A DNA stretch of 64,000 nt from Blastomyces gilchristii SLH14081 (GCF_000003855.2 NW_003101680.1:1312976-1376975), one strand, 5' to 3'; numbered from the stretch's first letter, positions 9,604 to 23,300 are shown. Made by a program: numbers and translations. The notes: generated by a model not told the origin, from the letters alone.

Positions 9604-12600
9604 ATGGATGTTACTTCGAAGATGGATGACGTAATTTACCACTGGCTTTCAAAGGTTGACTCGAGACACGGTTCCCCCGGTCGTCCAAAGTCTTCTTTCA
9701 CGCGACGGATGGACCCTTTAGACACGAATCGAATCGACGAGCTATGCGAGACGCGCAGCAAGGGAAATGAACGAGGTCATGGTACAGAACCCATAGTCAA
9801 AATTAGCCACGCTCCTCAGATAGACCATAACGGGTCTTTGCCCCTTTCAGGCGACCGACATCTCATAGCGACAATGAACGATAACAGAGAAGTCTCAGAT
9901 TCTATTCCAGGAATGCAAACCTGGAATGGCACCATGTCCGATGCACACGCAAGAGTTCATGACGATGGCAAACCTCGTACAGGTGCCACAGAAAAAAAGG
10001 CCGGTCTACAGGGCAATACTTCACAGACTCACGTTACTCCTAACCATGATTTGAAAAATTCTAATCCGCTGCTGTCAAATGTCATATCCAGAGGTTCCTA
10101 TGACCGTCGCCCGAGATACAAAACTCGACCGGATCGGTATGTACTCAAGGATACACACCCCTCGGCAACACCCTCAGGCTCTGGGACTAAAGCCCGGAAG
10201 TCATCACAAATTGATAATGTCGTTGAGAATTTATCCAAGAGTACAAGATATCCTTCTTTCCTACCGACTTCTACTGGGGCTAGCCAACCCCCTGGAACGT
10301 CCACTGCTGGCAAAGCAGCATCCGTGACTGCTGTAACCCATAGACCCTCTGTATCTTTGGGTAGTTCTGCAGATAATGAAAAGGAAAAAGTTCATAAAGT
10401 GAGGAAGCGGAGGAAGGAAAATAGGCTCGAACATAAGTTTAGAGCACCAAACATTACTCAAGACCGCCTCAGCGTGAGTAGTCCTATCTCTTGACATGTG
10501 TACTTTCTTCCTTTCTCTGTTCATTTAATCTATTTTCATTTCATTTCATTTTCATTTTCTCATTTTTTCAATTTTTTCTTGCTAATATTCAGCTCTTAGT
10601 TACCAGTGAATCATGGAGTGGGATTTCTTAGTAGAGCGCGAGGAGGCCATAGAGGAAGTACGGGTATCTCTTGTAACTAACCCATCCTATGCTAACCATA
10701 ACAAAATCTAGTACCTGACCTCAGCTTTTCAGAGATGGGATTCCTTACCAATGTTGGTAAGCGTCCAAGTGAAAAGGACCCAACCAGACCCAACTGTGCG
10801 AAGCGGGTAAAGAAAGACGAGGACCAAGGGCGAATATCTCGATATTTTTCAAAACAAACAGCAGAACCCTTAATCCAGGAATGCTATTCGACTGAGCGAA
10901 GCGCTCCCCAGGCTTTGACACGTCAACATAATTCTCTCCCATTACATCCAGAGGTTGTTGCGAACGGCTCAGCCGGCACTGAACCCCCAGCCCCATTCGT
11001 CGCAGGTTCCGTCCTGCCAAAAGCAGGTGCAAGGCTTCTTAGTGAGGCCAGTCTGAACCCCTCTAGACCTACCTCTAACCCTCTCCTAAGGCAAGCCAAC
11101 CCGCCGAGACATTGGCTGCCTCAAGATGTATCTCGAATGCTTGATAGCAGACGTGCGATGTTGGTGGCGACGAAAACCGCGCGCAATATTGCCATGCTTG
11201 ACCAATGTAGAAAGGCAGTGCAACATGCAGCCCAGATGGTGAGCCATGAAGACAGGGTTCGAATCGACGCAGAAGTCAAAAAAGACTACCCGATTGCCAA
11301 GCTGGTGTCAGGGTTTTCGCTCCAGCAGACGAAGCGAGCGATAGAAAAAGTGATAAGAGGTGAAAATCAGGTCTTAGCTGAAATCTGCACTCTGTTTGAC
11401 TCTGATTCGGAAAACACGGATTTCAATGATGCATTCGAAGAAGCGCAAGGTGCTGGCTCTGCCAACGGACCAGCAAGTTCAGCTCCAGGTCTTCATCCCA
11501 GTGGGTCTTTAGCCACCCATCCCACATCTAATACTTTCCAAAGGCGACCCTCTTCTCCTGGGATAAAGGGTTCTCCGAAAGCCCATCGAAATACAGCTTC
11601 AAGCTCTGACCTCAGCCAATACCAGCCGAGTGCTAATGAATGCAATCCCACTTTTCCGGCTTCACACATATTAACTTCAGACGCTATCACCATTAGCCAA
11701 CCTCATGTTCAAGCCCTGCCAGGAGACAATGAGCGCGTGTCTCAGCAAGAGGGAACTTTTGGATCCGTCCAATTGTCAGTACCGGTTCTCGATTCAACTC
11801 ACGAGCTAACGGCAAAAAGTATGGCGAATCCTTCCCAATGTCAATTTGGCCAAAATATGAACGACGACATTTCTGTAATGGGCCCTTCCGTCAGCATTGG
11901 CCTCAGTAATATCCACCCATCCAATAACTATGGTTCTGAGAGCAATCAGGCGTGGCACTTAGAAGTCAATACAGGAAAACCACAGCCCGTATGTCTACAG
12001 AATGCAACAAAACCGGGCCAACCATACAAACCAGAAATTGAACCATCTACAAACGATAGTCTCCACGGTTTAGTAGACGCGGCAGGTTCCATGGTCAGCA
12101 GTGCTCAGTGTCCCAGCCCCATGCGAGCTGAAAGCATCCGAAACCGCCTTGTCTCACAAGGACCATATGCAACTCGGCCACTCTGCTATATTGGGCCAAT
12201 GGTTTCAGCAAATCCATTGACAGTAAATGCAGAAGGACCTTCTTACAGTGTGACCCGGTATACCGAACAAGCTAATAGCCAACACTTGTCTACTAACCAT
12301 TCGCCCTGCGTTAATCGCGGTGATCGACCTACAACACCGGCATTAAGTCTACGAAGCGGGCTCTCTAATATCCAAAGCTGCGATACCGGCTGGGTATCCG
12401 AAAGTCACCCAGCAAAACTTATTGAACATTATCTTCGGTTTGACCCGATTAATATTCAACACCGTCATCGGGAGCCCGACTTGCTCCATGCTACAGCCGG
12501 TTCTCCGACTGTAGGACGTACATCAACTGCGTCCAGATCTAGCAGGACCGTTCCTTCAACCACGTCTTGGTACAATAAGCAAACCATGCCTTGGACTGCA

Positions 12601-12747
12601 TCAAGCGCAGCCCAAAATACACAACCAATTTTGAATTTGCACCCGGATTTTGTTCATCGGGATTTATTTCCTAAATCATCTGAATTTTGCTCAGCCCCTC
12701 TCCCACCGAGTTCTCTCCCCTTTTCATATCCCAATAAGCTTCATTGA
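9604..12747 (+). CDS. Large, mostly disordered nuclear-type protein with a canonical PIP box
   Basis: Three exons join in frame: 9604-10473, 10600-10663 and 10712-12747, giving 989 residues. The introns use GTGAGT..TTAG and GTATCT..CTAG, the second with a clear CTAAC branch point. I recognise no catalytic domain. Composition is Ser/Pro/Asn/Gln-rich throughout. Features seen: a basic segment KVRKRRKENRLEHK (about residues 264-277) followed by FRAPNITQDRLS; a well-formed stretch SEMGFLTNVGKRPSEK across exon 3's start; a basic run KRVKK; and right after it QGRISRYF (residues 350-357), which matches the PCNA-interacting-peptide consensus Q-x-x-[ILM]-x-x-[FY]-[FY]. A moderately helical segment follows near residues 455-545 (RMLDSRRAML.., then EVKKDYPIAKLV), with an acidic patch FDSDSENTDFNDAF after it. 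A PCNA-bound replication or repair factor is a reasonable inference. A longer N-terminus from 9448 is possible; I prefer 9604. Confidence 0.8.
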
Positions 12748-14142
12748 ATACTTCTTGATCTTTCTCGCCTCTTGGGCTACCTTCAGAGGTGCCTTGGGGA
12801 CGTAAATCATTGTGTTCTATTGTATGACGAGCTTGGTTCCTTCTTTACTCCAGGTTGTTTCTACCCTTATTCAATTATCCGAAGTATCACTTTTACAACT
12901 CCTCTCCTCTTTTTCTAAAACTTCATAAAGGGAGATGTCTGCCCGCCCCGAACATACCCATGAGTCTAGAGGTATTCTGCTAGCACAGTCGTCGCTTGTT
13001 GCTCCAGTGGATATTATATCGATGGTAATTAGCAAATTCCATTTAGTATACACGAATAAACTTTGCAAACGCTGCTCTTGTAATTTTGTGAATCTTTGCT
13101 GCTGGGAAGATTCGTCTCCAGTATCTCTAGGCTCCTAGGAAATTCAGTCATTTGGCGACATTAGCCACCGAGTGCCTCAATCTAAATGGGAAGTTTACGG
13201 CGAAGGTAGACAGATCCTTTGCAACGCACGTCAGCAGTTTATTGTTCCTCGCTTCATTTAGCAGAGTAGGTTGCATCTATCACGTCAAGCCTGAGTAAGA
13301 GATCCGGCCCAATATGTCTTCATTCTTCATTGGACGATAGTGGGTTGGAGGGGGGGGGGAATCCGTAGCACTAGTTTTCAATGAGACGCACGCACTATAT
13401 TGATTGCCCTATATTACTGCAGTGGGGCATTGATAGTCAGCGGTTTGCGGAAACTGGAGAGCAAATCAATCTCGTCAAGAAGACAGATGGGAGAGAACCA
13501 ACGGCAAGAATTTGGCATCCAAATTAATCTGCATAGTTATATGTGTGGGAAGTGGCCGGAGTGGTTAGCCGGAATGGGCAATTAAACGAATGGGTTTCGT
13601 ATTCTCTCTCTCAACTTCCCGCTTTTCCGTGGCTTGTGTTTTGTTTTAATTTATTTGTATTTGTGTTTTTATGTTGTTGGCTGTTGAGGAAAGGAAGCTC
13701 TTGAAACAACGCAATGCTGCAAAGACGCAGATAGGAACAGGTTGATGCGCGACGGGTGGGGGAGGAGCAGGCGTTAATCGAAGTTTTGTCTTAAGGGGGG
13801 GTGAGGCAGCATGCTGTTGTTGTACAGAACATATACGATGATTCTTGAGTGCAGATTGAATTATCTAGTGCGCAGCGACCGTATGTATACGTAGGATGGA
13901 AATTTATATGCTAAACCACCCATGGATTCTTCTTGTTTCCCCCTTTTTGAGATCCATGGATGGGTCCCGAGATCTGCTTGTTCAGTTTTGGAGGTTATCT
14001 CAGCAAGCTCAGACGCTTCTCCAGATATCCATTGCTGTTTTAACACTGGATTGATGATTATGTCATGAGCTAATCTCAAATAAGCAATAAGCTAACCCAA
14101 ATAGTAAAATCAGATCATGTGAGTGATGATATCTTGCAAAGT
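12748..14142. other. Non-coding region 3' of the PIP-box gene
   Basis: The first few hundred bases are probably the 3' untranslated region. There is a G-run near 13345 and a tRNA-like but unfoldable stretch near 13550-13630 (see rejected items). No gene is supported. Confidence 0.5.
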
Positions 14143-14650
14143 GTCTGAGAAGAAACAGTTCCTGATTGTTAGTAACACAGAAAGGATTTGCTCAGTACCC
14201 TGAGTATGAAAGAGAATTCCAACTCAACTTCATAGATTCATCATTTCTGTATCATCTTGGAATCTTAGAATAACAATGTTCTCACGATGTATCTGATTTT
14301 TATATTCATATCTCAAGTTCTTAGGATAGAAGTATCACCTCAAAGTTGACTAGTGTGTTTTTGAACACAGGAATTTTGATTCAATTCCTCATACAAAAAA
14401 AAGCTCTTAGAAATTCTGAGATCAAAAAATATGATCATTTTCAAGAGTATACATCTATCTTAAATATAGATTTTTTTGAAATATTAAAGAAATATTTCTA
14501 TTCTTCTTCTCTTTAGCTATAAGCTAAGGTGATTTTCAAATCTCAAAGATATGTGGATATATAGTAATAGAAAGTCAAAGTTAAAGAATCTGAAAAATCC
14601 TTGTAAATCTCAGGAATCTCCATTGAAGATGGAACCATTTCTTCTCAGAC
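14143..14650. mobile_element. Non-autonomous DNA transposon-like element (508 bp) with 20-bp terminal inverted repeats
   Basis: The left end GTCTGAGAAGAAACAGTTCC (14143-14162) matches the reverse complement of 14631-14650 at 18 of 20 positions. Inside each end, after 20-30 unmatched bases, a further shared AAGGATTT..TCAG word appears in the same inverted sense. The interior is strongly AT-rich with no open frame, so it carries no transposase. I cannot see a clean target-site duplication at these borders; the real ends may lie slightly outside, where similarity continues weakly. It is isolated in a gene desert. Confidence 0.6.
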
Positions 14651-17600
14651 CCTCTGGCGAGGATTGCTCTGAGCACATGACTTGTATCAAAAGTAGGTTA
14701 GTGTCATGCCGGATTAGTTAATAATAATGCTGCAACCCATTCAAACCGAGCCAGAGGTCTGAGCCCGCTGAGATAATTTGGAGGGAGTAACTAAAGTTAT
14801 GTCACGTGCCGTCCCCATGTGGATCCGAGCAACGGACAGACCCACAACGCGAGCAACCTTAAAGCTAATCTTGAATCAACAATACGGAGTATATATACCA
14901 AAAAATATGCCTGGATATTTGCAGTATGATATGACTGGGAATCACACTGACACCGCATGCCCTCTTTTCACAGGTGAGGCTGCTCGACATAGGAACCATG
15001 GATCATTTGAAGGCTTAGCACTGGCCGCTTCGCTTCTTGATATCTTCTGGGTATACCGAGCATGTTTGGGCTAGCTGTATAACCAGGTTACCCTAGCACT
15101 ATCTGGGCTCACAAATGAACACTTAATGTCTAAAGTATAATACCTATCGAAAAATCTACGGATAACGACCTTGAAGTCAAGTCTAGTGAATAAAGAGACA
15201 TGGCGGGGAATTACACCGAGAACGGTGAGCTCCAGAGGCGTTTAAATGTACACGGGCGGCCAGCCCATCATCTCATAGATCAAAAGCGCGCAAGCTAATG
15301 GCATCTTGTCTCCCAGGAGGATACAGGTAACAACGGCCAATTTGGTCCATCAAAATCTAGTCCAGTTATACTTTACCTATTGATGGGGTGGTTAGATCCT
15401 CTCTCGAGAGCATTGCTCTACCTACTCAATACATGCTTACAACTCGAATGTTCGAAGGTGGGCTGGACCCCTTCAGCTCGATAAGGGAAAGCTAGGGAAA
15501 CATCTAAACATCAGTCAATGGCCCAACGAGCCCTCTTGCAGCAGAGCTGAACCCAAGAGATCACGCCGCAAGGAACCATGGGTGGTCCAGTCCGATAGAT
15601 TCCCCTTGAAGCATGCACTAAGCGTTGTTATGCAAGTCTTAGATGGACCAGGCAACAAAAACAAAATAATAATATCCTCGGTGGTATTTGCTGGAAAAGC
15701 CGCGATGAGCGATTTATATGGAATTATGAAATACTTTTAAGAGAGCTCTCTGTTGATTTTTCGCGAGCATAGATCGTGGCCAGAACAATCGAATTGCTTC
15801 ACAGGGCGGGTTTGTTTTAGGCCACATCGTGGCCATGCAGGCAGCCAAGTCGTATCACTTGCATCACTTGCAAAACACAAAAGTGCGCCTGTCTTGGCGT
15901 AATATGGACAGAGCGGGATGAGGAGTCGAGCGATGTCTCCATGTTCTAGAGCAGGAATTTGCTGGTCGCAACTGCTCTCTAAGTGTTGATGATGTTCCGG
16001 TGCTAGATAATTTAGGTTAGGTGAGGACGCAGCAATTTAGAAGCTGACAAGTCGATCGCAATGTTGCACAAAGAGCCCTGATTTGTTTTGATCAACGGAT
16101 CTGGAAGCGGGAGCGCGTTGCCTTTAGCTTCACCTCTCATATTTGACGTGCCGAGCCGGTGTCAACCAAGGGCTTTGATCTCCGTTTTATGTTAAACTGT
16201 GGTCTAGAACATGGCTGTCATCGAATCCCGTTATTCTCACCATTTATTTGTCCCCCAAAGAGATTGATTATTCCCTCGGAGACACATTACCTATTATTCT
16301 CGAAATGTGGAAAACCAAATTCCCTCTAACTTAAGAATTGGCTTCAAGCATAGAGAGTATTTTGTATGGAATAATAATAGGGAAACAAAGGTTAAACTGG
16401 CTCGCAAGGCAACCTGGGAAGAAACGTTTAGCGAGCTTCAATACATAACTAGTTACCACACAAAGAACATTATGAAAGAACTAGCAGGAAGAACTCAAAC
16501 AACCAAGAGTACCGACTAAAAACTGATCAAGTAGCAAGGACATAACAAGCTACCATCAGTAAAGCCTTTGAGCAAAAGCAGTAGTCAATTGTTTTCATGC
16601 TAGGCTTAAAGGAGTTTTGACGAATGACAGACGGACAAGTTCCAGACCGACCACAGAAGAAAGGTTGAGGCTTTGCGTTGGCGGTCCACGGTTGATCACG
16701 AAGACTTTCAGCTGTAAGAATTTGGGTGCCTCTCATAGTGATGAACATTCTCTGGTGCGGGGTCCAACTACCTTACCTTTTTGGCTTCAAACGAGTCATC
16801 AAAGCGGCGCAGACGGTAAAGGAAATGACCGACTATGGGTGACAAGATAATCACTTGCATGATGAGTTAACCTTATCAAGCGCAGAGCAAAAGAAATCAA
16901 AATCCCGGGTTTGCCGACCTGTATGGAACGCCCATCAGCAGGAACGGGCTGGGTGCCGTGGCTGTCAGCGAATAGAAATCACAACGGCGACCAAAGGCTT
17001 GAGATCTGGCTGTTTCTCCACCTCGATGACCCCCTTTCTTGCGGTCAACCTGAAAATCATCATCCCTGGCCTGTTGAGGGCCCAGATTCGAGAACTGGTG
17101 GAAATGAGGACACGATGAAGAACCATGCAGGCGGCGGCACCCTGAAAAAGGCGTTGCTCCACCCACCCCCTTCCCCCCTTGCGCTTGACATCCTGACTGG
17201 GCGCAGCCTTCATTCGCCAAACATTAGCTCCTGAAAAGCCAGCGTGGCGAGCGTTTTCCATGACTCCATAACCAGAGCCATCCCATTATCGAACGATATC
17301 AAACGAGCACAATCAATTCTGAAGCCGTCCCCGCCGGTCAAAAGACAAGAGCCCAGGTATATGTACTCGTACGCCTGGCTACCTTTAATATACTGTTCAT
17401 ACAAGTACAGTACATATAAAATTGTTCGCGGGTAGATCTGCGGCCCGTGGATGCACAGTTTTAGGCCCTCTCTTGGCTCCAGGTCTCGCCCAAGACCCTG
17501 CTCGTTGCCAAATGGAAAATAACAGAGCAAGCGTGATAGACGATGGTAATAATGAAAGGACTACCTCTCCAGCGTCTAAATACCAATTGACCCGATCTAG

Positions 17601-19832
17601 AACATCAGGTCGTTGTCTGAGCAGGAATGGCGCGGCGAAGTCGCTTCACCTTCGCCCTGCTGCTGCTCATTTGTGAGAAGTGAACGGTAAGTGAAAATCA
17701 AGTGAAAATATCCAAAACACCCGCAGCATTACCAGAAGTAGCCGGGTATGTTTGTTACACCATGTTGTGGCCATGTTGTGGCCGTTTAAAATGGCTCGGT
17801 TCGCAGGGCTAACATGGGTTCGATGCAGTCTAACGCAAGTACATCACAACGCTCCCGATAATTTGGTAGCCATCACGGTATCCTGAGGGAAACAGAGCCA
17901 AATGACTGGCAGGGTCCAAGAGAAAATGCCGCTCTTACCTCGCTGTTGGGGTCCACAAAGTTGGGAGACACTTTCAATTCTACAGTGATATGAGGCCTCG
18001 AGGTTGGACGGTTGCAATCCCCAGTGCCCTGGCTTCACTATCGTCTTAGCTCTCCTACTCCAAATGTTTGCCAACGTGGGTAGCAGGATGATATTGTGGA
18101 ATTCGGTGTATGGGCTCCATGTCTTCAATGCCCGGATGCCTTAGGGACTACTCCGTACAATCTGTGGGCTTCTGACGCCTGCATTATTTTCACCCCTTCA
18201 TATATCTAAAACCGGAGCCAACCTGTCTACTCGTAAGAAACACAACCGGACAATTAAGTTCGGAAAACAGTTTACAACAGCAATTTTTGCCATACCTACG
18301 TCGCTATCTGGAGGGAAGCCTATCAATCACCAAAGAGACAATTTGGGGTGGACCAACCACCATAGAATGGCTATCCGATAATCAAGTTTCGCAGGAGGCG
18401 CCACGGGCTTACATTTCTTAAACAACTAGTGTCCTGTTATATCCTTCAAAAGCCTGCATCGGCGATGGTTATTTCATGACTGGGGTCTAGCTTTGTGATC
18501 GAATTTCACCAAGCTCTCCCGTCCCGAATCTCCACTGACAAACTGCAGCAGATGCATGCAAGCCCGACTACGAAAATCGTCGATAAACTAAGTGACAATC
18601 ATAACTCCTCGAGGCAACGGATTATCTCCAAGTCTAGTAGTGAATTTGTTTACCTAGTCACGATAATCCATGCATTACATGACTGAACGAAGCTGATTTG
18701 CATCTATTGTTTAGGATCTGTGGACCTAGCTACATGGACAACGTAGTAGCGATACTGTACCAGATGTACATGTACATGTACAATGTACAGTACGTTTTGA
18801 GCCACGGAATCTAGGCCTTAGTCTACTAGCTTCTAGATTGCGAGATTCACCCGATCACTTGGTCCGTTTCTCCAGAGCATGAGTATGTGGACTTGCCTTT
18901 GCGATCGTTTCATATTTCCCAATTTGCCGTCCCGATATCGACCTGACATGGAGCCTTGATCCAACCGATCTCCCTCAGAATCGTTGAACATACGAGGCCC
19001 CAAAAGCAATAGTGCTTGACAGATTGTACTTGAAAATACGCCCTTCATATCCGCTAACCTATGGCCCGCGTCCTCGGTCACTTCTTTTTTGTTCTGGTCA
19101 GACATAGTTGTGAAAACTTTCACAGGCTTGCTTGTACCTTAAGCAGAGTCTTCAAAGAATCCGTGACTTATTTCAAACCCACCTATCATGGTAGAAGCTT
19201 TACCCTTCAATCACGGAGGAACTCTCGAAAGGTTCAGCGTGCATAAAAACAACCCCGTCTTCCAATGAAGACTTTTCAAAAAAAGGCTGGATCCTCGTAA
19301 GGTCCTTTACATGATAAATGGGTCAGTATGGCTGGCAGCTAGACATCCCGCACATGGGGAATTGAGGGCTGCCTCGTCGAACGAGCCAGTTAACTAGAGG
19401 GTGACTACCTCCCCGAGCTACAGATCATCAGTTTGCCCCATTCTACTTCCGTTGTACATGTACATACTTTTCAAAACTCCTTATTCAACGACCCCGTAAC
19501 GGATTACGCTGATATATCGAATCCTGCCATCATCATTTGCATGTTCTTCCAGCTACACTCAGACCTCAGCCACTAACTATCCTTTGCCTAGTTATCCTAA
19601 CGGTATCATTTCAAATTCCATTCTAGATCGGAGCAGGGAGTGGTTTTAAAGCCTGACATCAACCCGCCCCGTTATTAAATATTCACTCCTAAATTTGTTT
19701 CGTCTTTGGCTTCCTTCCAATTTCATTGCTTCAACTTTTTGATTCCTTGATCCGCATCTCCTTGAGGTTTTGCCATATCCATATAGCTCCAAATCCCACA
19801 TCGCCAAGTTTGACATCAGTTCCCCTACCAAG
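14651..19832. other. Gene desert of about 5 kb
   Basis: Only short, overlapping, mutually contradictory frames occur and none resembles a known protein. Notable items: TACGGAGTA words at 14883 and 18149; an 18-bp perfect palindrome of GTACAT units at 18765-18782 and a related 12-mer at 19453-19464; and a CATGTTGTGGC direct repeat near 17763. The last 200 bp should be the promoter of the 151-residue gene. I see no transposon remnants that I can name. Confidence 0.5.
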
Positions 19833-20378
19833 ATGAGCGAACCTGAGCCACTCAAATTGACGGAGGAGAGGTTGGCGATGCATAACAAGCTATATAAACC
19901 GGTATGATTCTATTGAGACACACTTCATATCAAGGCTACTTCCCAACTTTTTCTCAAGAGTCTAGAAACCCACTGTAGGCATGCGAGTCAGCTAGTGGAA
20001 ATGGAAAGAATGAGCATGGGCTTGCTACCCCTGGACACCGATTCCCTCAACAAAGAGCACTGCTCTACATCATCTCTACCAACTGAGCTGCCATTTTCTC
20101 AAACATCGGGCCTTTTCACGGGTTCTTTTGGCTCAACGAACGGGCCACTCAAAAAATCCCCTCTCGAGCATCCGTTAGAACGGCTTTTGACACCTGGTGA
20201 TCTCAGTGAACCGATCTACTTTGCGAGGCAAGCATTAAAGCAGTACGGATTTGAATATGGGTCACGGGCCTCGGTCGATGCCAGAAAGAAGCTGGGACGT
20301 CTCAACTATGAGTCGACAAAGTCGACCGCCAAAGCCGCAGTGACGGATAAGAATGATCGCAGTAATCGGAAAAGTTAA
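19833..20378 (+). CDS. Small protein of unknown function, two exons
   Basis: Exon 19833-19901 starts MSEPEPLKLTEERLAMHNKL and joins in frame through a GTATGA..CAG intron to 19992-20378, giving 151 residues. I do not recognise a family. The middle is Ser/Thr/Pro-rich. The C-terminal third holds a helix-like block (PIYFARQALKQYGFEYG, then ASVDARKKLGRLNYESTKS) and the protein ends in a basic tail. There is no signal peptide or membrane segment. Support comes from a clean splice that restores one frame across both exons and from protein-like composition, set in a region where other frames look random. It could have extra exons that I have missed. It stands alone, 7 kb from the previous gene and 4 kb from the next. 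Confidence 0.55.
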
Positions 20379-23300
20379 ATCTCATGGTTCTCTCTCCCGT
20401 TTTAGCACCAGTTTTCAGACGAATCGCACGCTGTAACAGCAAGGTCAGGAAGACCACGCCAAAAAAACAACGATTGTCCCAAAGCACTCGATTTATACAA
20501 AATAGAACCTGCCGGAGGACCATACTGTTAAAGGCTTTTTTCGGAATTTTTATCATGCCTTATTCCCCCTTTCCTTCGTTTGCTCTTCTGCCCTCGTTTA
20601 CTGCGCCTCCCTACCTTGGGAGCCTGTTGGGAGCCGCTCAAGGCAACGCACCACTTTCTAAGCCCAGTTAAGAAAAGAAAAAAAAAAATCACTATTTCCT
20701 TCTCTCAGCTTCGCTCAGCCCTTGCACTGCGCCACTTAGTTAATACCTTGACTACGCCACATATGGATCTTACTACCATCCCAAATACCCTTTGCCCCAC
20801 CTTGTATTCTCTCCCAATTGCATTCTTTCCCTTCTGGCTTCTCCAAGTTACAAATGGCTTATACTCCGTACTTCGGTGCTCTCCACCCTTCAATTGTGCC
20901 ATCCCTATCGTTATTATTTCCTAGAATTTTTGATGAAAAGCACAGCACAGCTCTGCTCTTGAACTCGTACCATCGCTTTCAAAAATTGGCAATTGAAAAT
21001 GCTTTGACATTCCCTTTCTTTTTACGATTATAGAATTGAATGGCAAGCCTGAGTAAAATCATTATTCTCGCGCGAAGATAGAAGAGTAAGAAAATGGTAA
21101 ATGTACCTCTACCAGATGAGAATATAATCCGGCCGGGTACTTTACGTCCGCTTTGTCACGATCTATTTAGCTCTCCCGAATGAATCTCAACAAGATATCA
21201 CAAAAAAGGCCCACAAGAGCAAAATCCTATGCTAGCGTAGCCACTAGTCTATCGAATGCACAATAGAAGCACTTGGTAGTGCCGAGCATTTCCCAAGAAG
21301 AAGAAGAAGAAGAAGAAGAAGAAGAAAAAGAAAAAAGAAAAACAACAAACTTTACCTAGGCAGTGGGTCAACTTTGGAAATTACCTACAGACAGCAGCAT
21401 TCGCCTGTTGTGGTACAGGCAACCCCGGGTTATTGTGCATAGATATGAAGAGTCGTTCACAAAACCACCCTGAGAACTTTCAACGCACGAATAATTGCAT
21501 TCTCCCAGGTTGCTGCAGGTGGGTGTCCTTTAATCTCTATTGTCATCCGTAATCAGAGATTCTGTGGGTATGTGTTACGATGCCCGAAAATGGGACTGTT
21601 CACAAATCATCAGTTTTACTCAGTTCCTCGAGCCATGCTTCAGGGTGATACAGCACTGAGGGCAGGACGACGTACTTCTTAGTCGATAATTTAAAATGGA
21701 TCTCTCTCCATTGATCTTTCGATCACCATTATACTCCGCTCTGCTGTCTAAAAACCTTAACTCACCGCCGACAATCCATATAGACAAGGCATTTTGTGTA
21801 TCAGCCCAGCCAAACCACGGTGGCAAAAGGAACACACCAGCCAGCTCTCTGGGGGAAAAGAGAATGACATTTTGGACGTATCATTGGTAACTCTCGTGGG
21901 AAACGGCCCGCGATTGCACTTTTCTCGGCTTCATCGTTTTGCTGCGACTTTTTTTTCTTTAATTACGTTGGTTGCCGGGGAAAAAAAGGATGATGTATTT
22001 CCTCTTCCCAAGTGAGCTTTCATCTTTCCTTTCGATCATCATAGCTCCTTACTTTTGTTTATTATTGTTTTATTATTGTTTTATCCCTCTTGGTGTCGCT
22101 TGCCTTTGTCAACTCCCCAGTGTATTTAAACCGCTTTTGAGTTCATGGGCTGTGCATAAATTTGATTGAAAGGCGGCCAGAAAATCATGAGACTGGCATA
22201 TCCTGAAAGTAAGAACGGACTCAACTTTTTGATGCGGGGGGGTCAGCCTATCCCGATCGGCCATACGCAGCGCGAGTAAGGGGCCTTTATGAACAGGGAT
22301 AGCTATAACAATAGGAGCTGCATTCTTCTGTGTAACCCGCCAGACCAAGGGAATGTCTGGGGTTAATTCTGCACCGACTTGAACCCATTGTGTGGTAAAT
22401 GATACACTCTATTCTTGACCAACACACCAAAAAAAAGCCTTGGGAATCTTCGCAAGGTAGAGAGCACTGTACGGAGTACAAAGCGCCAATATCCCCCCCC
22501 TCGACATTTAATATTCTTGCGCCCCGTTGCAACGAATTAGGGTTGGCTAGATCACGTGTAGATGCCGTCATCCGACGATAGTTACCAGCGCCGTAGACGG
22601 GACATTCGAAGTAGTAAACGCGATTAATAAAAGGTTGCAATAAACTGCCAGTCGCGGGTGGATTCAGTTGCACTGGCAATAAGGCACAATTTTGATTTTG
22701 CCTGGCCTGGGGTTGTTGGTCATTTACTGCCATCAAGGAGACCCTGAACAAATCACCTCTGGCCCGATTTCAAATTATTTCCCGCTCCCTATCGCGAAAG
22801 CTTCCTATCACCATACGCTCCTAGGCAGAATGGTTGAATTTATCGTTTAGCGCCAACTCATGCCACTAGAAGGTCACCATGGTTAGGAAGACATTCCGCT
22901 CTTTAGTTTCCCTTCCAGGAGAAACGCGAGTGTTGCTGGATAATACATCACTAACCACAATCTCAACCATCATGGAGACAGACAGTAGGCCATGAACGGA
23001 AAAAAGTTTAGCAACTTTTGTAATCCATAGAATCCATGTCTTTGATGGCCCTCTTGCCTATTTGAACACGTCACAATTTCCACACAATTTCCACGGCGTG
23101 AGACAGAAAGTGCCAGGGTGCAACAAGCCACACCGCCGACGATCAGCCATTGCGGTGTCGAAAGTTGGTTCGGAAAGTCGCCAATGTTGAAAATGAAGTA
23201 ACTATAATAAGCGCCCGGGGGTGCGGGGATCTAGGGCTAGTTTCCCAAAAGGTATCGGATTCTAAGTTTTTAGGCACCTTTACATGAACTAACCAAAGCA

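Noticed and set aside
13548..13630. tRNA-like stretch with GGGAAGT..ACTTCCC ends and a GGCCGGAGTGGTTAGCC D-arm-like segment
   Set aside because: No proper anticodon stem, and no T-arm with the usual GTTCGAnTC box next to the 3' acceptor strand, so it does not fold as a tRNA. At most it is a decayed tRNA-Ser/Leu pseudogene.
16897..17261. Overlapping frames of about 100 codons on both strands
   Set aside because: Mutually contradictory, no motif, no splice continuation.
22287..22751. 154-codon minus-strand frame
   Set aside because: No known motif, no matching splice partners, and unrelated short frames on the other strand; unsupported.
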